Shown: positions 50,849-60,045, counted from the stretch's first letter. The stretch: 64,000 bases of DNA from Clostridia bacterium (GCA_017501345.1 JAFVXC010000042.1:96909-160908); one strand, 5' to 3'. The notes: a model not told the origin generated them from the letters alone. Program-made: numbers and translations.

Positions 50849-52504
50849 TTACTTTTTCGGGAAGCTGTCACGCAGACCCACGACGCGATTGAAGCAGTTC
50901 TCGTTTTTCGTATCCTTGCAGAAATAGCCGACGCGGACAAACTGAAACTTGTCGCCTGCCGCCGCATCGGAAAGGCAGGGCTCGACCAATGCGTTGTCGA
51001 TCTTCGTGAGGGATTCGTCGTTCAGGAAGTCGAGATAGGTCTTTCCCTCGGGAACGTCTGCGGTGTTTTCGATATTGAAGAGGCGGTCGTAGAGCATCAG
51101 GGATGCAGGCTTCGCGTATTTTGCGGACAGCCAATGGATCGTGCCCTTGATCTTTCTGCCGTCAGCAGGCATTCCGCTTCCGGTCTCGAGATCGGCGGTC
51201 GCATGGATACAACGGATGCTGCCGTCATCGTTCTTTTCGATGCCCGCATACTTGATGATATAGCCGCCCATCAGACGAACCTCGCCGTCGGGCTTCAGAC
51301 GGAAGAACTTCGGAGGCGGAACCTCTGCAAAGTCGTCGGCATCAATATAGATCTCGCGCGTCATCGGGACGTTTCTCGTTCCGAGCTCGGGCTTCTGCGG
51401 GTGGTTCGGGAGCGTGATCTCCTCCTCCTTGTCCTCGGGGTAGTTGTCGATGATCACCTTTATGGGAGTTACTACCGCAACGCGGCGCAGTGCGTTCTCG
51501 TTGAGGTCGTCGCGGACGCAGGCTTCAAGCTGACGGACGTCTACGGTGTGGTCGGTGTTGGTCACGCCCGCCTCGCGTACGAAGGTGAAGAGTGCGTTCG
51601 GCGTATAGCCGCGGCGGCGCAGACCGCAAAGCGTCGGGAGACGGGGATCGTCCCAGCCGTCCACGTAGCCCTCCTCCACGAGCTGGCGGAGGTAGCGCTT
51701 CGACATAACGGTATAGGTGATGTTCATACGTCCGAATTCCCACTGATGCGGCTTCTTCTCGAAGCCGATCTTGTCGACCACCCAGTCGTAAAGCGGTCTG
51801 TGGTTGCGGAATTCGCTCGAGCAGAGCGAGTGGGTGATGCCTTCAAGCGCGTCCTGAATGGGATGTGCAAAGTCGTACATCGGGTATACGCACCACTCGT
51901 CGCCCTGACGGTGATGGTGGATGTGCTTGATGCGGTAAATGACGGGATCGCGCAGATAGGGGTTATCCGAGGAGGGATCGATCTTCGCGCGGAGCGTACG
52001 TGCACCGTCGGGAAACTCGCCGTTCTTCATTCGCGTAAAGAGCTCAAGGTTCTCCTCGACCGAGCGATTGCGGTAGGGGGATTCCTTCGATGCGACCGAG
52101 CGGTCGGTGCCCTTGTAGTCGGCGAGATCGTCCTTCGAAAGGTCACAGACGTAAGCGTCGCCCTGCCGAATGAGCTGAACGGCATACTCGTAGCACTTCG
52201 AGAAGTAGTCCGAGCCGTAATAGACGCCGCCCGTGGGGGTCGCGCCCAGCCACTCAAGGTCCTCGCGGATCGAGCGGACGAATTCGTCGCTCTCCTTTGC
52301 GGGGTTCGTGTCGTCGTAGCGGAGATTGAAGAGACCGCTGTACTTGTTCGCGACGTCGGTGTTGATGCAGATCGCCTTCACCGAGCCGATGTGGAGGTAT
52401 CCGTTCGGCTCGGGCGGGAAACGCGTGTGAATTTTCAGCTCGGGATCGATGCGCAGATCCTCGTCAATGATGTCGTGTATAAAATTGTTGTTGATTTCTT
52501 CCAT
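50849..52504 (-). CDS. glnS: Glutaminyl-tRNA synthetase
   Basis: A 551-residue class I synthetase. It has the HIGH-type motif FPPEPNGYLHIGSVKA (~30-45), RYDDTNPAKE and the KMSKS-type VMSKRYL; GlnRS markers include YPMYDFAHPIQDALEGITHS and LCSSEFRNHRPLYDW. The C-terminal beta-barrel anticodon domains follow from ~340. Most Firmicutes lack GlnRS and use Glu-tRNA(Gln) amidation; some Clostridia have acquired it. ATG 52504 was chosen because the upstream part of the open frame lies in a repeat element. No T-box precedes it. Confidence 0.95.
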   Translation of the reverse strand: MEEINNNFIHDIIDEDLRIDPELKIHTRFPPEPNGYLHIGSVKAICINTDVANKYSGLFNLRYDDTNPAKESDEFVRSIREDLEWLGATPTGGVYYGSDYFSKCYEYAVQLIRQGDAYVCDLSKDDLADYKGTDRSVASKESPYRNRSVEENLELFTRMKNGEFPDGARTLRAKIDPSSDNPYLRDPVIYRIKHIHHHRQGDEWCVYPMYDFAHPIQDALEGITHSLCSSEFRNHRPLYDWVVDKIGFEKKPHQWEFGRMNITYTVMSKRYLRQLVEEGYVDGWDDPRLPTLCGLRRRGYTPNALFTFVREAGVTNTDHTVDVRQLEACVRDDLNENALRRVAVVTPIKVIIDNYPEDKEEEITLPNHPQKPELGTRNVPMTREIYIDADDFAEVPPPKFFRLKPDGEVRLMGGYIIKYAGIEKNDDGSIRCIHATADLETGSGMPADGRKIKGTIHWLSAKYAKPASLMLYDRLFNIENTADVPEGKTYLDFLNDESLTKIDNALVEPCLSDAAAGDKFQFVRVGYFCKDTKNENCFNRVVGLRDSFPKK

Positions 52505-52527
52505 ATTCGTACTGCCTTTCTTTGCGG

Positions 52528-52718
52528 GGATGCAGGGCTTTGCCCCTGCCAAAGAAGCTTTTTGCAAAAAGTTTCTTTGGAATCTTCAAAAACCTTTGAA
52601 AAAGGGGCTCAATTTGTTATTTGTAAAATGTATCACATTTATCGGTGAAAGTTCTTGAAAGTCTTGAAAGCTTCTTTCAAGAAGTTTTCAAGTGGGGTTG
52701 CAGGGGCAAAGCCCATGC
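52528..52718. repeat. Dispersed hairpin element, copy F (full)
   Basis: A GCAGGGC-type hairpin (52532-52549), CCAAAGAAGCTTTTT hairpin (52549-52580), CTTCAAAAACCTTTG, an AT-rich centre with an unrelated segment (52610-52640), CTTGAAAGCTTCTT hairpin (52663-52692) and GCAGGGGC hairpin (52700-52718, decayed). It fills the glnS-gltX gap. Confidence 0.8.
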
Positions 52719-52725
52719 ATAGTCG

Positions 52726-54444
52726 TCAGATCGAATCAGCAAACGCTGCAAGGCGAGCCTTCGAGCGTTCGACGCCGAGGATCTGCATCACGGCGTAGAG
52801 GTCGGGGGCATTCTGCTTACCCGTGAGAGCGACGCGGAGGAACATACTGATGTCCGCTACACTGCCCTTAAAGGCGGAGGGATCTGCCTTGTACGCCTTC
52901 ATATCGGATGCAAATCCGATCGATTCCGCGATCGCCTTGACCTTTTCGAACCAGACGTTCATATCGTCTGCGGGATCGTAGGATGCGGTAAACGCATTGA
53001 CCGCCGCCTTGACGTCATCCGCAGAGAAGGAAGCGAGGATCTGCTCCCTGACGCCCTCCTCGTATGCGAAGAGCTCGTCGTAGAAGAATGCCATATAGGG
53101 ACGCACGTCGGTGTAGACCGCGAAGTCCTTGCGAGGCTTCTTGCCGCCGCGGCCGATCGCGAGGATCGCCTTTGCGTAGTCCGGATCTCTCGAAAGAAGC
53201 GCGTGGAATTCCTTGTCGTAGATGACCGTCCAAGTGGTGAGTAACTCGTACATTTCGTCGGCAGTCAATCGTGACAGGACGTTCTTCGAAACGTCAGAGA
53301 GCTTCGCCGTGTCAAAGAGACAGCCCGAAACGCACATCTTTTTCACGTTGAACGGGAAATCGGTGTACGGCGCGTCGGGGGATGCGCGGTGCCATTCCTC
53401 GTAGTTTGAGTTGAGAAGGGTCATCACGTATTCCATCACGCACGCGGGCGCGTAGCCGAGACGCTCGTAGTCGTCCATATTCGCACCCATATCGCGCTTC
53501 GACAGCTTCTTCTTTGCTCCGTTCTCGTCGAGCTTCATCAGCTGGGAGATGTGCAGATATTTCGGGAGCTTGAATCCGAGCTCGCGGAAGAGCTGAAGGT
53601 GCTTCGGGAGGGAGGGGAGCCATTCCTCACCGCGGATGACGTGCGTCGTTCCCATCAGATGGTCGTCCACCGCGTGTGCGAAGTGATAGGTCGGGATGCC
53701 GTCCGACTTCAGAAGGACGAAGTCCTCGTCGTTTTCGGGCAGCTCGAGCTTGCCGCGAACAAGGTCGGTGAAGGGAGTCTTCTTCTCGGGGTTGCCGTCT
53801 CCGATGATGCGGAGCACAAAGGGATTTCCCGCTTCGAGATTTTCCTTGACCTCATCGAGGGTGATTGCGCGCGCCTTTTCCTGTGCCGCCTGTCGCTCTG
53901 CGGACGCGTCCGCGCTCCATTCCTTCGACTTGATCTCCGTCTTTTTGTCGACGGCGTTCATCGATTCAAGCTCTTCCTTTGTTGTAAATACGGGATAAGC
54001 ACGCCCCGCCTTGACAAGCTCCTTCGCGTAAACGTGGTAGATCGGACCGCGCTCGGACTGCTTGTACGGACCGTATGCGCCGTGGTCGCAGACCTTGCCG
54101 CTTTCATCGAGGATCGCGCCTTCGTCGAAATTGATGCCGTAGCGCGCGAGGGTGTTGATCAGTCCCTCTGCGGCACCGGGAACCTCGCGCTTTGCGTCGG
54201 TATCCTCAATGCGGAGATAAAATACGCCGCCGCTTTGATGCGCAAGACGCTCGCCGACCGTCACGGGGAACATTCCGCCGAAGTGGACGAATCCCGTGGG
54301 GCTGGGGGCAAAGCGCGTGACCTTCGCACCCTCGGGAAGATCTCTCGGGGGATACTTCGCCTCCATATCGGCAGGCGTGTCGGTCACGTTCGGGAAAAGC
54401 AGCTCTGCGAGAGCCGCGGTCTCGTTCTGGTTTGTGTAGTTCAT
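52726..54444 (-). CDS. gltX: Glutamyl-tRNA synthetase
   Basis: A 572-residue class I synthetase. RFAPSPTGFVHFGGM is the HIGH region with Phe-Gly in place of Ile-Gly, and KKKLSKRDMGA is the KMSKS loop. YLRIEDTDAKREV and TYHFAHAVDDHLMG are typical of GluRS. It is longer at the N-terminus than the usual ~485 residues and resembles the long GltX form of some Clostridia. Whether it charges both tRNA(Glu) and tRNA(Gln) is unknown; an adjacent glnS argues it is discriminating. ATG 54444 has TAGGAG 6 nt upstream. Confidence 0.93.
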   Translation of the reverse strand: MNYTNQNETAALAELLFPNVTDTPADMEAKYPPRDLPEGAKVTRFAPSPTGFVHFGGMFPVTVGERLAHQSGGVFYLRIEDTDAKREVPGAAEGLINTLARYGINFDEGAILDESGKVCDHGAYGPYKQSERGPIYHVYAKELVKAGRAYPVFTTKEELESMNAVDKKTEIKSKEWSADASAERQAAQEKARAITLDEVKENLEAGNPFVLRIIGDGNPEKKTPFTDLVRGKLELPENDEDFVLLKSDGIPTYHFAHAVDDHLMGTTHVIRGEEWLPSLPKHLQLFRELGFKLPKYLHISQLMKLDENGAKKKLSKRDMGANMDDYERLGYAPACVMEYVMTLLNSNYEEWHRASPDAPYTDFPFNVKKMCVSGCLFDTAKLSDVSKNVLSRLTADEMYELLTTWTVIYDKEFHALLSRDPDYAKAILAIGRGGKKPRKDFAVYTDVRPYMAFFYDELFAYEEGVREQILASFSADDVKAAVNAFTASYDPADDMNVWFEKVKAIAESIGFASDMKAYKADPSAFKGSVADISMFLRVALTGKQNAPDLYAVMQILGVERSKARLAAFADSI

Positions 54445-54461
54445 AGTTGACTCCTATTTTA

Positions 54462-54618
54462 TTGAGGCTCTGCCTCAAGCTTCGTTTCGTTCAGAGAATG
54501 ACGAAAAGCGTTTTGCGGAAGGGTTGAGAAAAACCGTATCCATCATCAAAAGTTTTTGAAGATTCAAAAGAAGCTTTTCTCAAAAAGTTTCTTTTGCGGG
54601 GAGCGGGGCAGAGCCCCG
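54462..54618. repeat. Dispersed hairpin element, copy G (partial)
   Basis: TTGAGGC-tct-GCCTCAA (54462-54478) is kept, the first AAACTTTTT hairpin is lost and replaced by unrelated sequence, then GTTTTTGAAGATTC, a CAAAAGAAGCTTTT hairpin (54565-54596) and CGGGGC-aga-GCCCCG (54604-54618). It lies between gltX and the metallo-beta-lactamase gene. Confidence 0.75.
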
Positions 54619-54631
54619 TATTGTCATAGCC

Positions 54632-55261
54632 TCACATTACCGCGCGGAGCGCGTTTTCGAGCGTCTCCGATGGGCCGTGCCCGGGATAGATCACGATGTC
54701 GGGATAACGCTTCGATAACTCTGCGAGACACCCGAGCGAGTCCTGCAGGACCTCGTACGAGCCGCCGTAGAGATCGGTGCGCCCGACGTTATCTGCGAAG
54801 ATCGTGTCGCCCGAGAGAAGGAAGGGCGCTTGTCCGCTCTTCTCGCAGAGAAAACAGACCGATCCGCCGCTGTGCCCGGGGGTGGAGATCACCGTGACTC
54901 TCCCCGATCCAAGCGCGAGGATGTCACCGTCCGAAAGGAGGTTGGTCGCCATTGGAAAGGTGCGATCCTGACCGAAAAAGACCGAAAAGCCGTTCTTTCT
55001 TCCGTCTGAAGCAAAGTCCCTGTCGCCCGCTCCGAGGTAGACGGGAACAGAGAAGCGCGAAAGAAGCGGTTCAAGATTCATTACGTGGTCAAAGTGACCG
55101 TGCGTCAGAAGAATGCCATCGAGCGCAAGCCCATCTTCATATAGCGCCGCGCACATGACGTCGAGCCGCGCCGCGGGATCGACGATGAAGGCGTGTCCGC
55201 TATCGTAGAGAAGGTAGCAGTTCGCACCGAGAAAGCCCTCGGCAAGCGTTTTGAGCTCCAT
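54632..55261 (-). CDS. Metallo-beta-lactamase-fold hydrolase (glyoxalase II-like)
   Basis: A 209-residue protein with the metal motif LTHGHFDHV (HxHxDH, ~53-61), a second metal His in STPGHSGGSV, an Asp in SGDTIF, and a C-terminal His in YPGHGPSET. The layout fits the YcbL/glyoxalase II-like MBL hydrolases that cleave thioesters such as S-lactoylglutathione or related thiols. The exact substrate is not known. ATG 55261 was chosen for GGGGAGG 7 nt upstream. It is the first gene after a good promoter and may be co-transcribed with gltX and glnS. Confidence 0.88.
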   Translation of the reverse strand: MELKTLAEGFLGANCYLLYDSGHAFIVDPAARLDVMCAALYEDGLALDGILLTHGHFDHVMNLEPLLSRFSVPVYLGAGDRDFASDGRKNGFSVFFGQDRTFPMATNLLSDGDILALGSGRVTVISTPGHSGGSVCFLCEKSGQAPFLLSGDTIFADNVGRTDLYGGSYEVLQDSLGCLAELSKRYPDIVIYPGHGPSETLENALRAVM

Positions 55262-55311
55262 TTCGCGACCTCCCCTCGTCATTTTGCATCATTCTATACC
55301 TATTCCATTAT

Positions 55312-55340
55312 AGTATAGCACATTTTTCTAAAATTGTCTA
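55312..55340 (-). promoter_or_regulatory. Promoter of the MBL-fold gene
   Basis: On the minus strand, TAGACA (55335-55340), 17 bp, TATACT (55312-55317). It could drive the MBL, gltX, glnS, DUF1294 and CHAP genes, since I see no strong terminator or new promoter between them other than the repeat hairpins. Confidence 0.7.
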
Positions 55341-55423
55341 TAATTTTCAAAAAAATTATTGCCTCGTCTGTGTTACAGTTTTGTGTGATTGTGTCCGTAA
55401 AGAAAGGAGAACCTGATAAATAC

Positions 55424-55463
55424 AAAAAAACAGCGCAGCCGCACGATAGCGGTTACGCTGTTT
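55424..55463 (-). terminator. Terminator after the 2-hydroxyacyl-CoA dehydratase-like gene
   Basis: On the minus strand AAACAGCGTAACCGC pairs with GCGGCTGCGCTGTTT (one mismatch), followed by T7GTATTT. Confidence 0.85.
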
Positions 55464-55482
55464 CTGTATTTTGCCTTCGGAT

Positions 55483-56808
55483 TCAGACCGTAGCGGGCTC
55501 CGTCACCTCGGACAGAGTCTCCTCTGCGACAGGCTCCTCTGCGCGCCGCATCTGCTCCTGCGCGTTTGCAAGCATCAATTTTATGCGGTTCTCCTGATTG
55601 ATCTGCGTGGCGCTCGGGTCGTAATCGACCGCGATGATGTTCGCCTGCGGATGCCGCTCCTTGATCGGCTTCATCATTCCCTTGCCTGCAATGTGGTTCG
55701 GGAGACAGCCGAAGGGCTGCGTGCAGATGATGTTGTTCACACCTGATTCGATCAGCTCAAGCATTTCTGCGGTCAGAAGCCAGCCCTCACCCATCTTTAC
55801 ACCGTTTGAGATCACGCCCTCAGGGAGCGTTTTCGTGTGCTCGAACGAGGTGGGGGGATTAAATTTCACGCCCGTCTCTGCGGAGATTTCGTTGATCGCC
55901 TCGATCACGTCGTTTTGCTTTTTAATGATGAAATCGTATGCAATTCTCCAGATCCGGACGGACTTCTTGTTTCTGCCGTAGAGCTCGTAATCGAGAATGC
56001 TGTTATAAACGCAGTAGAGGCAGAAGTCGGTGAGCCCCGGCATCACCACCTCGGCGTTTTCTTCGGCGAGGAAGGCTTCGAGATCATTGTTTCCGAGCGG
56101 GGAGAACTTGACGTAGATCTCTCCGACGATGCCGACGCGAACACGCGGCTCGGAGCGATCCATCGGGATCGCCGCGAAATCGCGGATGATCGCTCGGTAG
56201 TTCTCCTTAACCTTTTTGTACGAGATCGCCTTGCCGTCCATCTCTCCGATGATGCGATCGACCCAGGCGTCAAACAACCGCTCGGCGTCACCCTTGTTCT
56301 TTTCATAAGGCTTGCACTGATTTGAGAGAGACATCATAAGGTCGCCGTACAAAACTGCATACACCATACGGCGCAGAAGCGGAACGGTGAGCTTGAAGCC
56401 GGGATTCCTTTCCATACCGCCCGCCACGCTGAAGGAAATGACGGGAACGTATCCGTAGCCTGCCTTCGCGAGCGCCTTGCGGAGCAGGGAGATATAGTTC
56501 GACGCGCGACAGCCGCCGCCCGTCTGCGACATCACGAGCGCGACCTTGTGCGGATCGTGCTTTCCGCTCTTCAAAGCGTCGATGAACTGCCCGATGACGA
56601 GCGTGGCGGGATAGCAGGAGTCGTTGTGTACGTAGCGGAGCCCGCTTTCAACGACGCGCGCGCGGTCGGGTACGAGAAGCTCGGTCTTGTAACCGTATAT
56701 TTTCAGAATCTTTTCAATGATGCGGAAATGGTTCGGAAGCATCGTCGGAATCAGGAGCGTGTGTGTCTCCTTCATTTCCTTCGTGAATATCACGCGATTA
56801 TCGGTCAT
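55483..56808 (-). CDS. 2-hydroxyacyl-CoA dehydratase-like protein, separate C-terminal part of an activase/dehydratase system
   Basis: A 441-residue protein of the 2-hydroxyglutaryl-CoA dehydratase D-component type. It opens RVIFTKEMKETHTLLIP and has Cys in HNDSCYPATLVIGQ, QTGGGCRASNY, DFCLYC and CTQPFGCLPNHIAGKG, which may hold an Fe-S cluster. In many Clostridia this sequence is the C-terminal part of a single ~1,430-residue protein whose front part is the activase encoded just upstream (1,003 residues). Here the two are separate genes with a repeat element in the gap. The reaction catalysed by this conserved system is unknown. AAGGATA lies before the ATG. Confidence 0.82.
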   Translation of the reverse strand: MTDNRVIFTKEMKETHTLLIPTMLPNHFRIIEKILKIYGYKTELLVPDRARVVESGLRYVHNDSCYPATLVIGQFIDALKSGKHDPHKVALVMSQTGGGCRASNYISLLRKALAKAGYGYVPVISFSVAGGMERNPGFKLTVPLLRRMVYAVLYGDLMMSLSNQCKPYEKNKGDAERLFDAWVDRIIGEMDGKAISYKKVKENYRAIIRDFAAIPMDRSEPRVRVGIVGEIYVKFSPLGNNDLEAFLAEENAEVVMPGLTDFCLYCVYNSILDYELYGRNKKSVRIWRIAYDFIIKKQNDVIEAINEISAETGVKFNPPTSFEHTKTLPEGVISNGVKMGEGWLLTAEMLELIESGVNNIICTQPFGCLPNHIAGKGMMKPIKERHPQANIIAVDYDPSATQINQENRIKLMLANAQEQMRRAEEPVAEETLSEVTEPATV

Positions 56809-56829
56809 AAGTATATCCTTTCTGGATGT

Positions 56830-56991
56830 CCGAGGCCCTGCCTCGGGCTTTGCAAGGAAACTTTTTGCAAAAAGTTTCCTTGACCTTCAAAAACCTTTCA
56901 AAGAAAAAAATGCTTTTGACAAAAGTTTTTGAAGATTTTTAAGAAACTTTTTTCAAAAAGTTTCTTAAACGGGGTACGGGGCAGAGCCCCG
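56830..56991. repeat. Dispersed hairpin element, copy H (full, cleanest copy)
   Basis: CCGAGGC-cct-GCCTCGG (56830-56846), CAAGGAAACTTTTT hairpin (56853-56882), CTTCAAAAACCTTTC, AT-rich centre, GTTTTTGAAGATTTT, TTTAAGAAACTTTTT hairpin (56938-56969), CGGGGC-aga-GCCCCG (56977-56991). This copy best shows the mirror-like plan of the element. It begins 5 bp after the activase stop codon in transcript order. Confidence 0.88.
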
Positions 56992-56996
56992 AAAAA

Positions 56997-59900
56997 TTAC
57001 TGCTCCAAGGCACCGAGGAGACTGCGGAGGCGGATGTTGACTGCGCCGAGGTTGGTGATCTCGTCGATCTTGATCTGCGTATAGAGCCGACCTGCCGATT
57101 CGAGGATCGCGCGTGTTTCATCGGTCGTGACGGCGTCGATGCCGCAGCCGAAGGAAACGAGCTGAACGAGCTCCACACCGGGGTGCTCTGTGGCATATTT
57201 TGCCGCCGAATAGAGGCGTGCGTGGTAGGTCCACTGATTCAGAACGTTGACCTTCGGGGCATCGGTGAGGTGCGAAACACTGTCCTCGGTCACGACGACG
57301 AAGCCGAGCGCGGTTGCAAGCTTGTCGATACCGTGTCCAATCTCGGGGTCGATGTGATAGGGCCTGCCCGCGAGGATCATCACACGCTTTCCGCGCTCCT
57401 TCGCGTATGCGAGCGCCTCCTCGCCCGTGCGACGGATATCCGTCATATGTGCGTCGTAAGCACGGTATGCCGCACCGATTGCCGTTTTCAGCTCGCTTTT
57501 TGTGATCGAGCTGTCGAGATTCGCTTGCAAATAGGGCAGAAGCTCGCGGAGAAGCTCCTTTTTGTCGTTGATATTCAGATAGGGATAGAGGAATCTCTTG
57601 CCGCTGAGAGAGTCCATATTGCCTTTCAGAAGCTCCGAATAGTACGCAACGACGGGGCAATTGTAATGGTTGTCCCCCTTCTCCTCGTTGACGTTGTAAG
57701 AAAGGGAGGGGTAGAAGATCGCCGTTACGTCCTGCTCGATCAGCGTCTCAATGTGTCCGTGCATAATTTTTGCAGGGTAGCACGCCGTGTCGGAGGGGAT
57801 GCTGTACTGTCCCTTTGCGTAGATCCTGCGGTCGGAGAAGCCCGAGAGACGCACGTTGTAGCGGAGCGCACGGAAGAGCGCCGTCCAGAAGGGCGCAAGC
57901 TCATAGTTGCCGAGCGCGAGGGGGAGACCGATCACGCCGCGTGCATTCGGGAGCTCGGACATTCCTTCCTCTGCAAGCGCCGCAAAGCGCCCTCTCTTGT
58001 ATTCGTGCAGATTCGGGAGTGTTTCCTCGGGAGAAAGGACCTTGCCTGCACCCTTCTCACAGCGGTTGCCCGAAATGAATCGAGAGCCGTCCGAGAAGGT
58101 GTTGACGGTCATATTGCAGTGGTTCGTACAGCCCTTGCAGACCACAGCCTTCGACGTGTGCGTGAAGGACGCGAGCGCCTCCCTTGTGATGAGAGTCGAC
58201 GGTCTGTCTGCCTTGACCTTGGATCTTGCGTAAAGCGCCGCGCCGTACGCGCCCATCAGTCCCGCGATCGTCGGACGGACGACGGGTCTGCCGAGCGTAT
58301 TTTCAAAGCTGCGGAGCACGGCATCATTGTAGAAGGTTCCGCCTTGCACGACGACGTTCTCGCCGAGCTCCTCGGGAGAGGTCGCGCGAATGACCTTGTA
58401 GATCGCGTTTTTCACGACGCTGATCGAAAGTCCTGCCGAGATATCCTCGACGGTCGCACCGTCCTTTTGTGCCTGCTTGACCGAGGAATTCATAAATACC
58501 GTGCAGCGCGAGCCGAGGTCGACGGGACGTGAGGCGAAAAGCCCGAGCTTCGAGAAACGGTCGATATCGTAGCCCATCGATTTCGCGAAGGTCTCGATGA
58601 ATGAGCCGCACCCCGAGGAGCAGGCCTCGTTCAGAAGGATCGAATCGATCGCACCGTTCTTAATGCGGAAGCACTTGATGTCCTGTCCGCCGATGTCAAG
58701 GATGAAATCGACCTTCGGATTAAAATGCGCGGCGGCGGTGAAGTGCGCGATCGTTTCGACGAGACCGCGGTCAATGTGAAAGGCGTTTTTGATCAGAGCC
58801 TCGCCATAGCCCGTGACCGCACTTCCTCTGATGCGGATGCGGTCGCCGCAGATCTCGTAAAGCCTTTCGAGTTGCTCCTTGACGACCAGAACGGGATTTC
58901 CCTTGTTCGAGCTGTAATAGGTGTGCAGGATCTCGTTTTTATCATTCATCAATACGAGCTTCGTTGTCGTTGAGCCGCAGTCAATGCCGAGATAAGCGTC
59001 GCCCGTGTAGGATGCGGGATCGACGAAGGGAACGGTCGCTTTTGCGTGCCGCTCTCGGAAGAGCCCGTATTCGTCCTCATTTTCAAACAGCATCGGGAGG
59101 GATGCCGTTTCGACGGTCTGTGTCAGTGCGCCCTCGAGGGAGGCGACAAGCTTGTCGTAGGTAGGAGCCTTTTGCTGTCTTGATGCGTAGATCGCTGCGC
59201 CGATCGCGACCGAAATGCACGCATAGGGTGGGCAAACGCCGTTTTCCTCCGAGAGTCTCAGCGTTTCGCGGAAGCGGTTGCGGAGTCCCTTGCAGAAGGA
59301 GAGCGGACCGCCGAGAAAGAGGACCTTGCCGCCGATCTTGCGTCCCTGCGCAAGTCCCGCGATCGTCTGGTCGACCACTGCCTGATAGATGCTCGCCGCG
59401 ATATCCTCCTTCGAGGCACCCTGATTCAATAGGGGCTGGATGTCGGTTTTTGCAAATACGCCGCAACGCGATGCGATCGGATAGAGGCGCTTGTAACGGA
59501 GGCTGAGCTCGTCCATTTCATCGTTCGGCAGATCGAGCAGGGTCGCCATCTGGTCGATGAACGCGCCCGTTCCGCCTGCGCAGGTCCCATTCATTCGCTC
59601 GTCAATGCCGCCGTCAAGGAAGATGACCTTGGCATCCTCTCCGCCGAGCTCAATGACGGTCGAGGTATCGGGCGCCAGTGTGCGGACGGCCTCGGAGGTC
59701 GCGTAGACCTCCTGTACAAACGGCAGGTCTGCCGCTTTTGCGAGACCGAGACCCGCAGAGCCCGAAACGGCGATGTGTACGGGATTGTTTCCAATAAGAT
59801 CTTTAAGTCTCTTGACGAGCTCAAGCGCCTTTTGGCGCACCTGTGCGAAATGCCGCTCATAGCAGCTGTATACGATCTTTCCGTGCTTCAGAAGCACCGC

Positions 59901-60008
59901 CTTGGCGGTCGTCGATCCGATATCGATGCCGAGGGAGAGAGGTGCGGGCAGGGAAAAGAAGAGCTCCGACAGACCTTCGCTCGTTGTTTTTTCGGTCGTT
60001 GAATTCAT
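56997..60008 (-). CDS. Acyl-CoA dehydratase activase, double ASKHA-domain ATPase with DUF2229
   Basis: A 1,003-residue protein of the BadF/BadG/HgdC family. It has two actin-fold ATPase domains: first LGIDIGSTTAKAVLL (~26), ELGGEDAKVIFL, CAGGTGAFIDQMA; second YLGIDCGSTTTKLVLM (~330), ILDIGGQDIKCF, and ACSSGCGSFIE, whose cysteines would hold the [4Fe-4S] cluster shared by the dimer. From ~640 a CKGCTNHCNM cysteine motif starts the DUF2229 part. Activases use ATP to send one electron to a dehydratase, here most likely the product of the next gene. Strong AGGAGGG precedes ATG 60008. Confidence 0.9.
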   Translation of the reverse strand: MNSTTEKTTSEGLSELFFSLPAPLSLGIDIGSTTAKAVLLKHGKIVYSCYERHFAQVRQKALELVKRLKDLIGNNPVHIAVSGSAGLGLAKAADLPFVQEVYATSEAVRTLAPDTSTVIELGGEDAKVIFLDGGIDERMNGTCAGGTGAFIDQMATLLDLPNDEMDELSLRYKRLYPIASRCGVFAKTDIQPLLNQGASKEDIAASIYQAVVDQTIAGLAQGRKIGGKVLFLGGPLSFCKGLRNRFRETLRLSEENGVCPPYACISVAIGAAIYASRQQKAPTYDKLVASLEGALTQTVETASLPMLFENEDEYGLFRERHAKATVPFVDPASYTGDAYLGIDCGSTTTKLVLMNDKNEILHTYYSSNKGNPVLVVKEQLERLYEICGDRIRIRGSAVTGYGEALIKNAFHIDRGLVETIAHFTAAAHFNPKVDFILDIGGQDIKCFRIKNGAIDSILLNEACSSGCGSFIETFAKSMGYDIDRFSKLGLFASRPVDLGSRCTVFMNSSVKQAQKDGATVEDISAGLSISVVKNAIYKVIRATSPEELGENVVVQGGTFYNDAVLRSFENTLGRPVVRPTIAGLMGAYGAALYARSKVKADRPSTLITREALASFTHTSKAVVCKGCTNHCNMTVNTFSDGSRFISGNRCEKGAGKVLSPEETLPNLHEYKRGRFAALAEEGMSELPNARGVIGLPLALGNYELAPFWTALFRALRYNVRLSGFSDRRIYAKGQYSIPSDTACYPAKIMHGHIETLIEQDVTAIFYPSLSYNVNEEKGDNHYNCPVVAYYSELLKGNMDSLSGKRFLYPYLNINDKKELLRELLPYLQANLDSSITKSELKTAIGAAYRAYDAHMTDIRRTGEEALAYAKERGKRVMILAGRPYHIDPEIGHGIDKLATALGFVVVTEDSVSHLTDAPKVNVLNQWTYHARLYSAAKYATEHPGVELVQLVSFGCGIDAVTTDETRAILESAGRLYTQIKIDEITNLGAVNIRLRSLLGALEQ

Positions 60009-60045
60009 TCGTCCCTCCTGTATTTACTTGCGGAAACACATCCGC

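Noticed and set aside
23067..56991. Insertion sequences or integrated phage as the source of the repeats
   Set aside because: No transposase, integrase, recombinase or phage gene occurs in the window; the repeats are non-coding.
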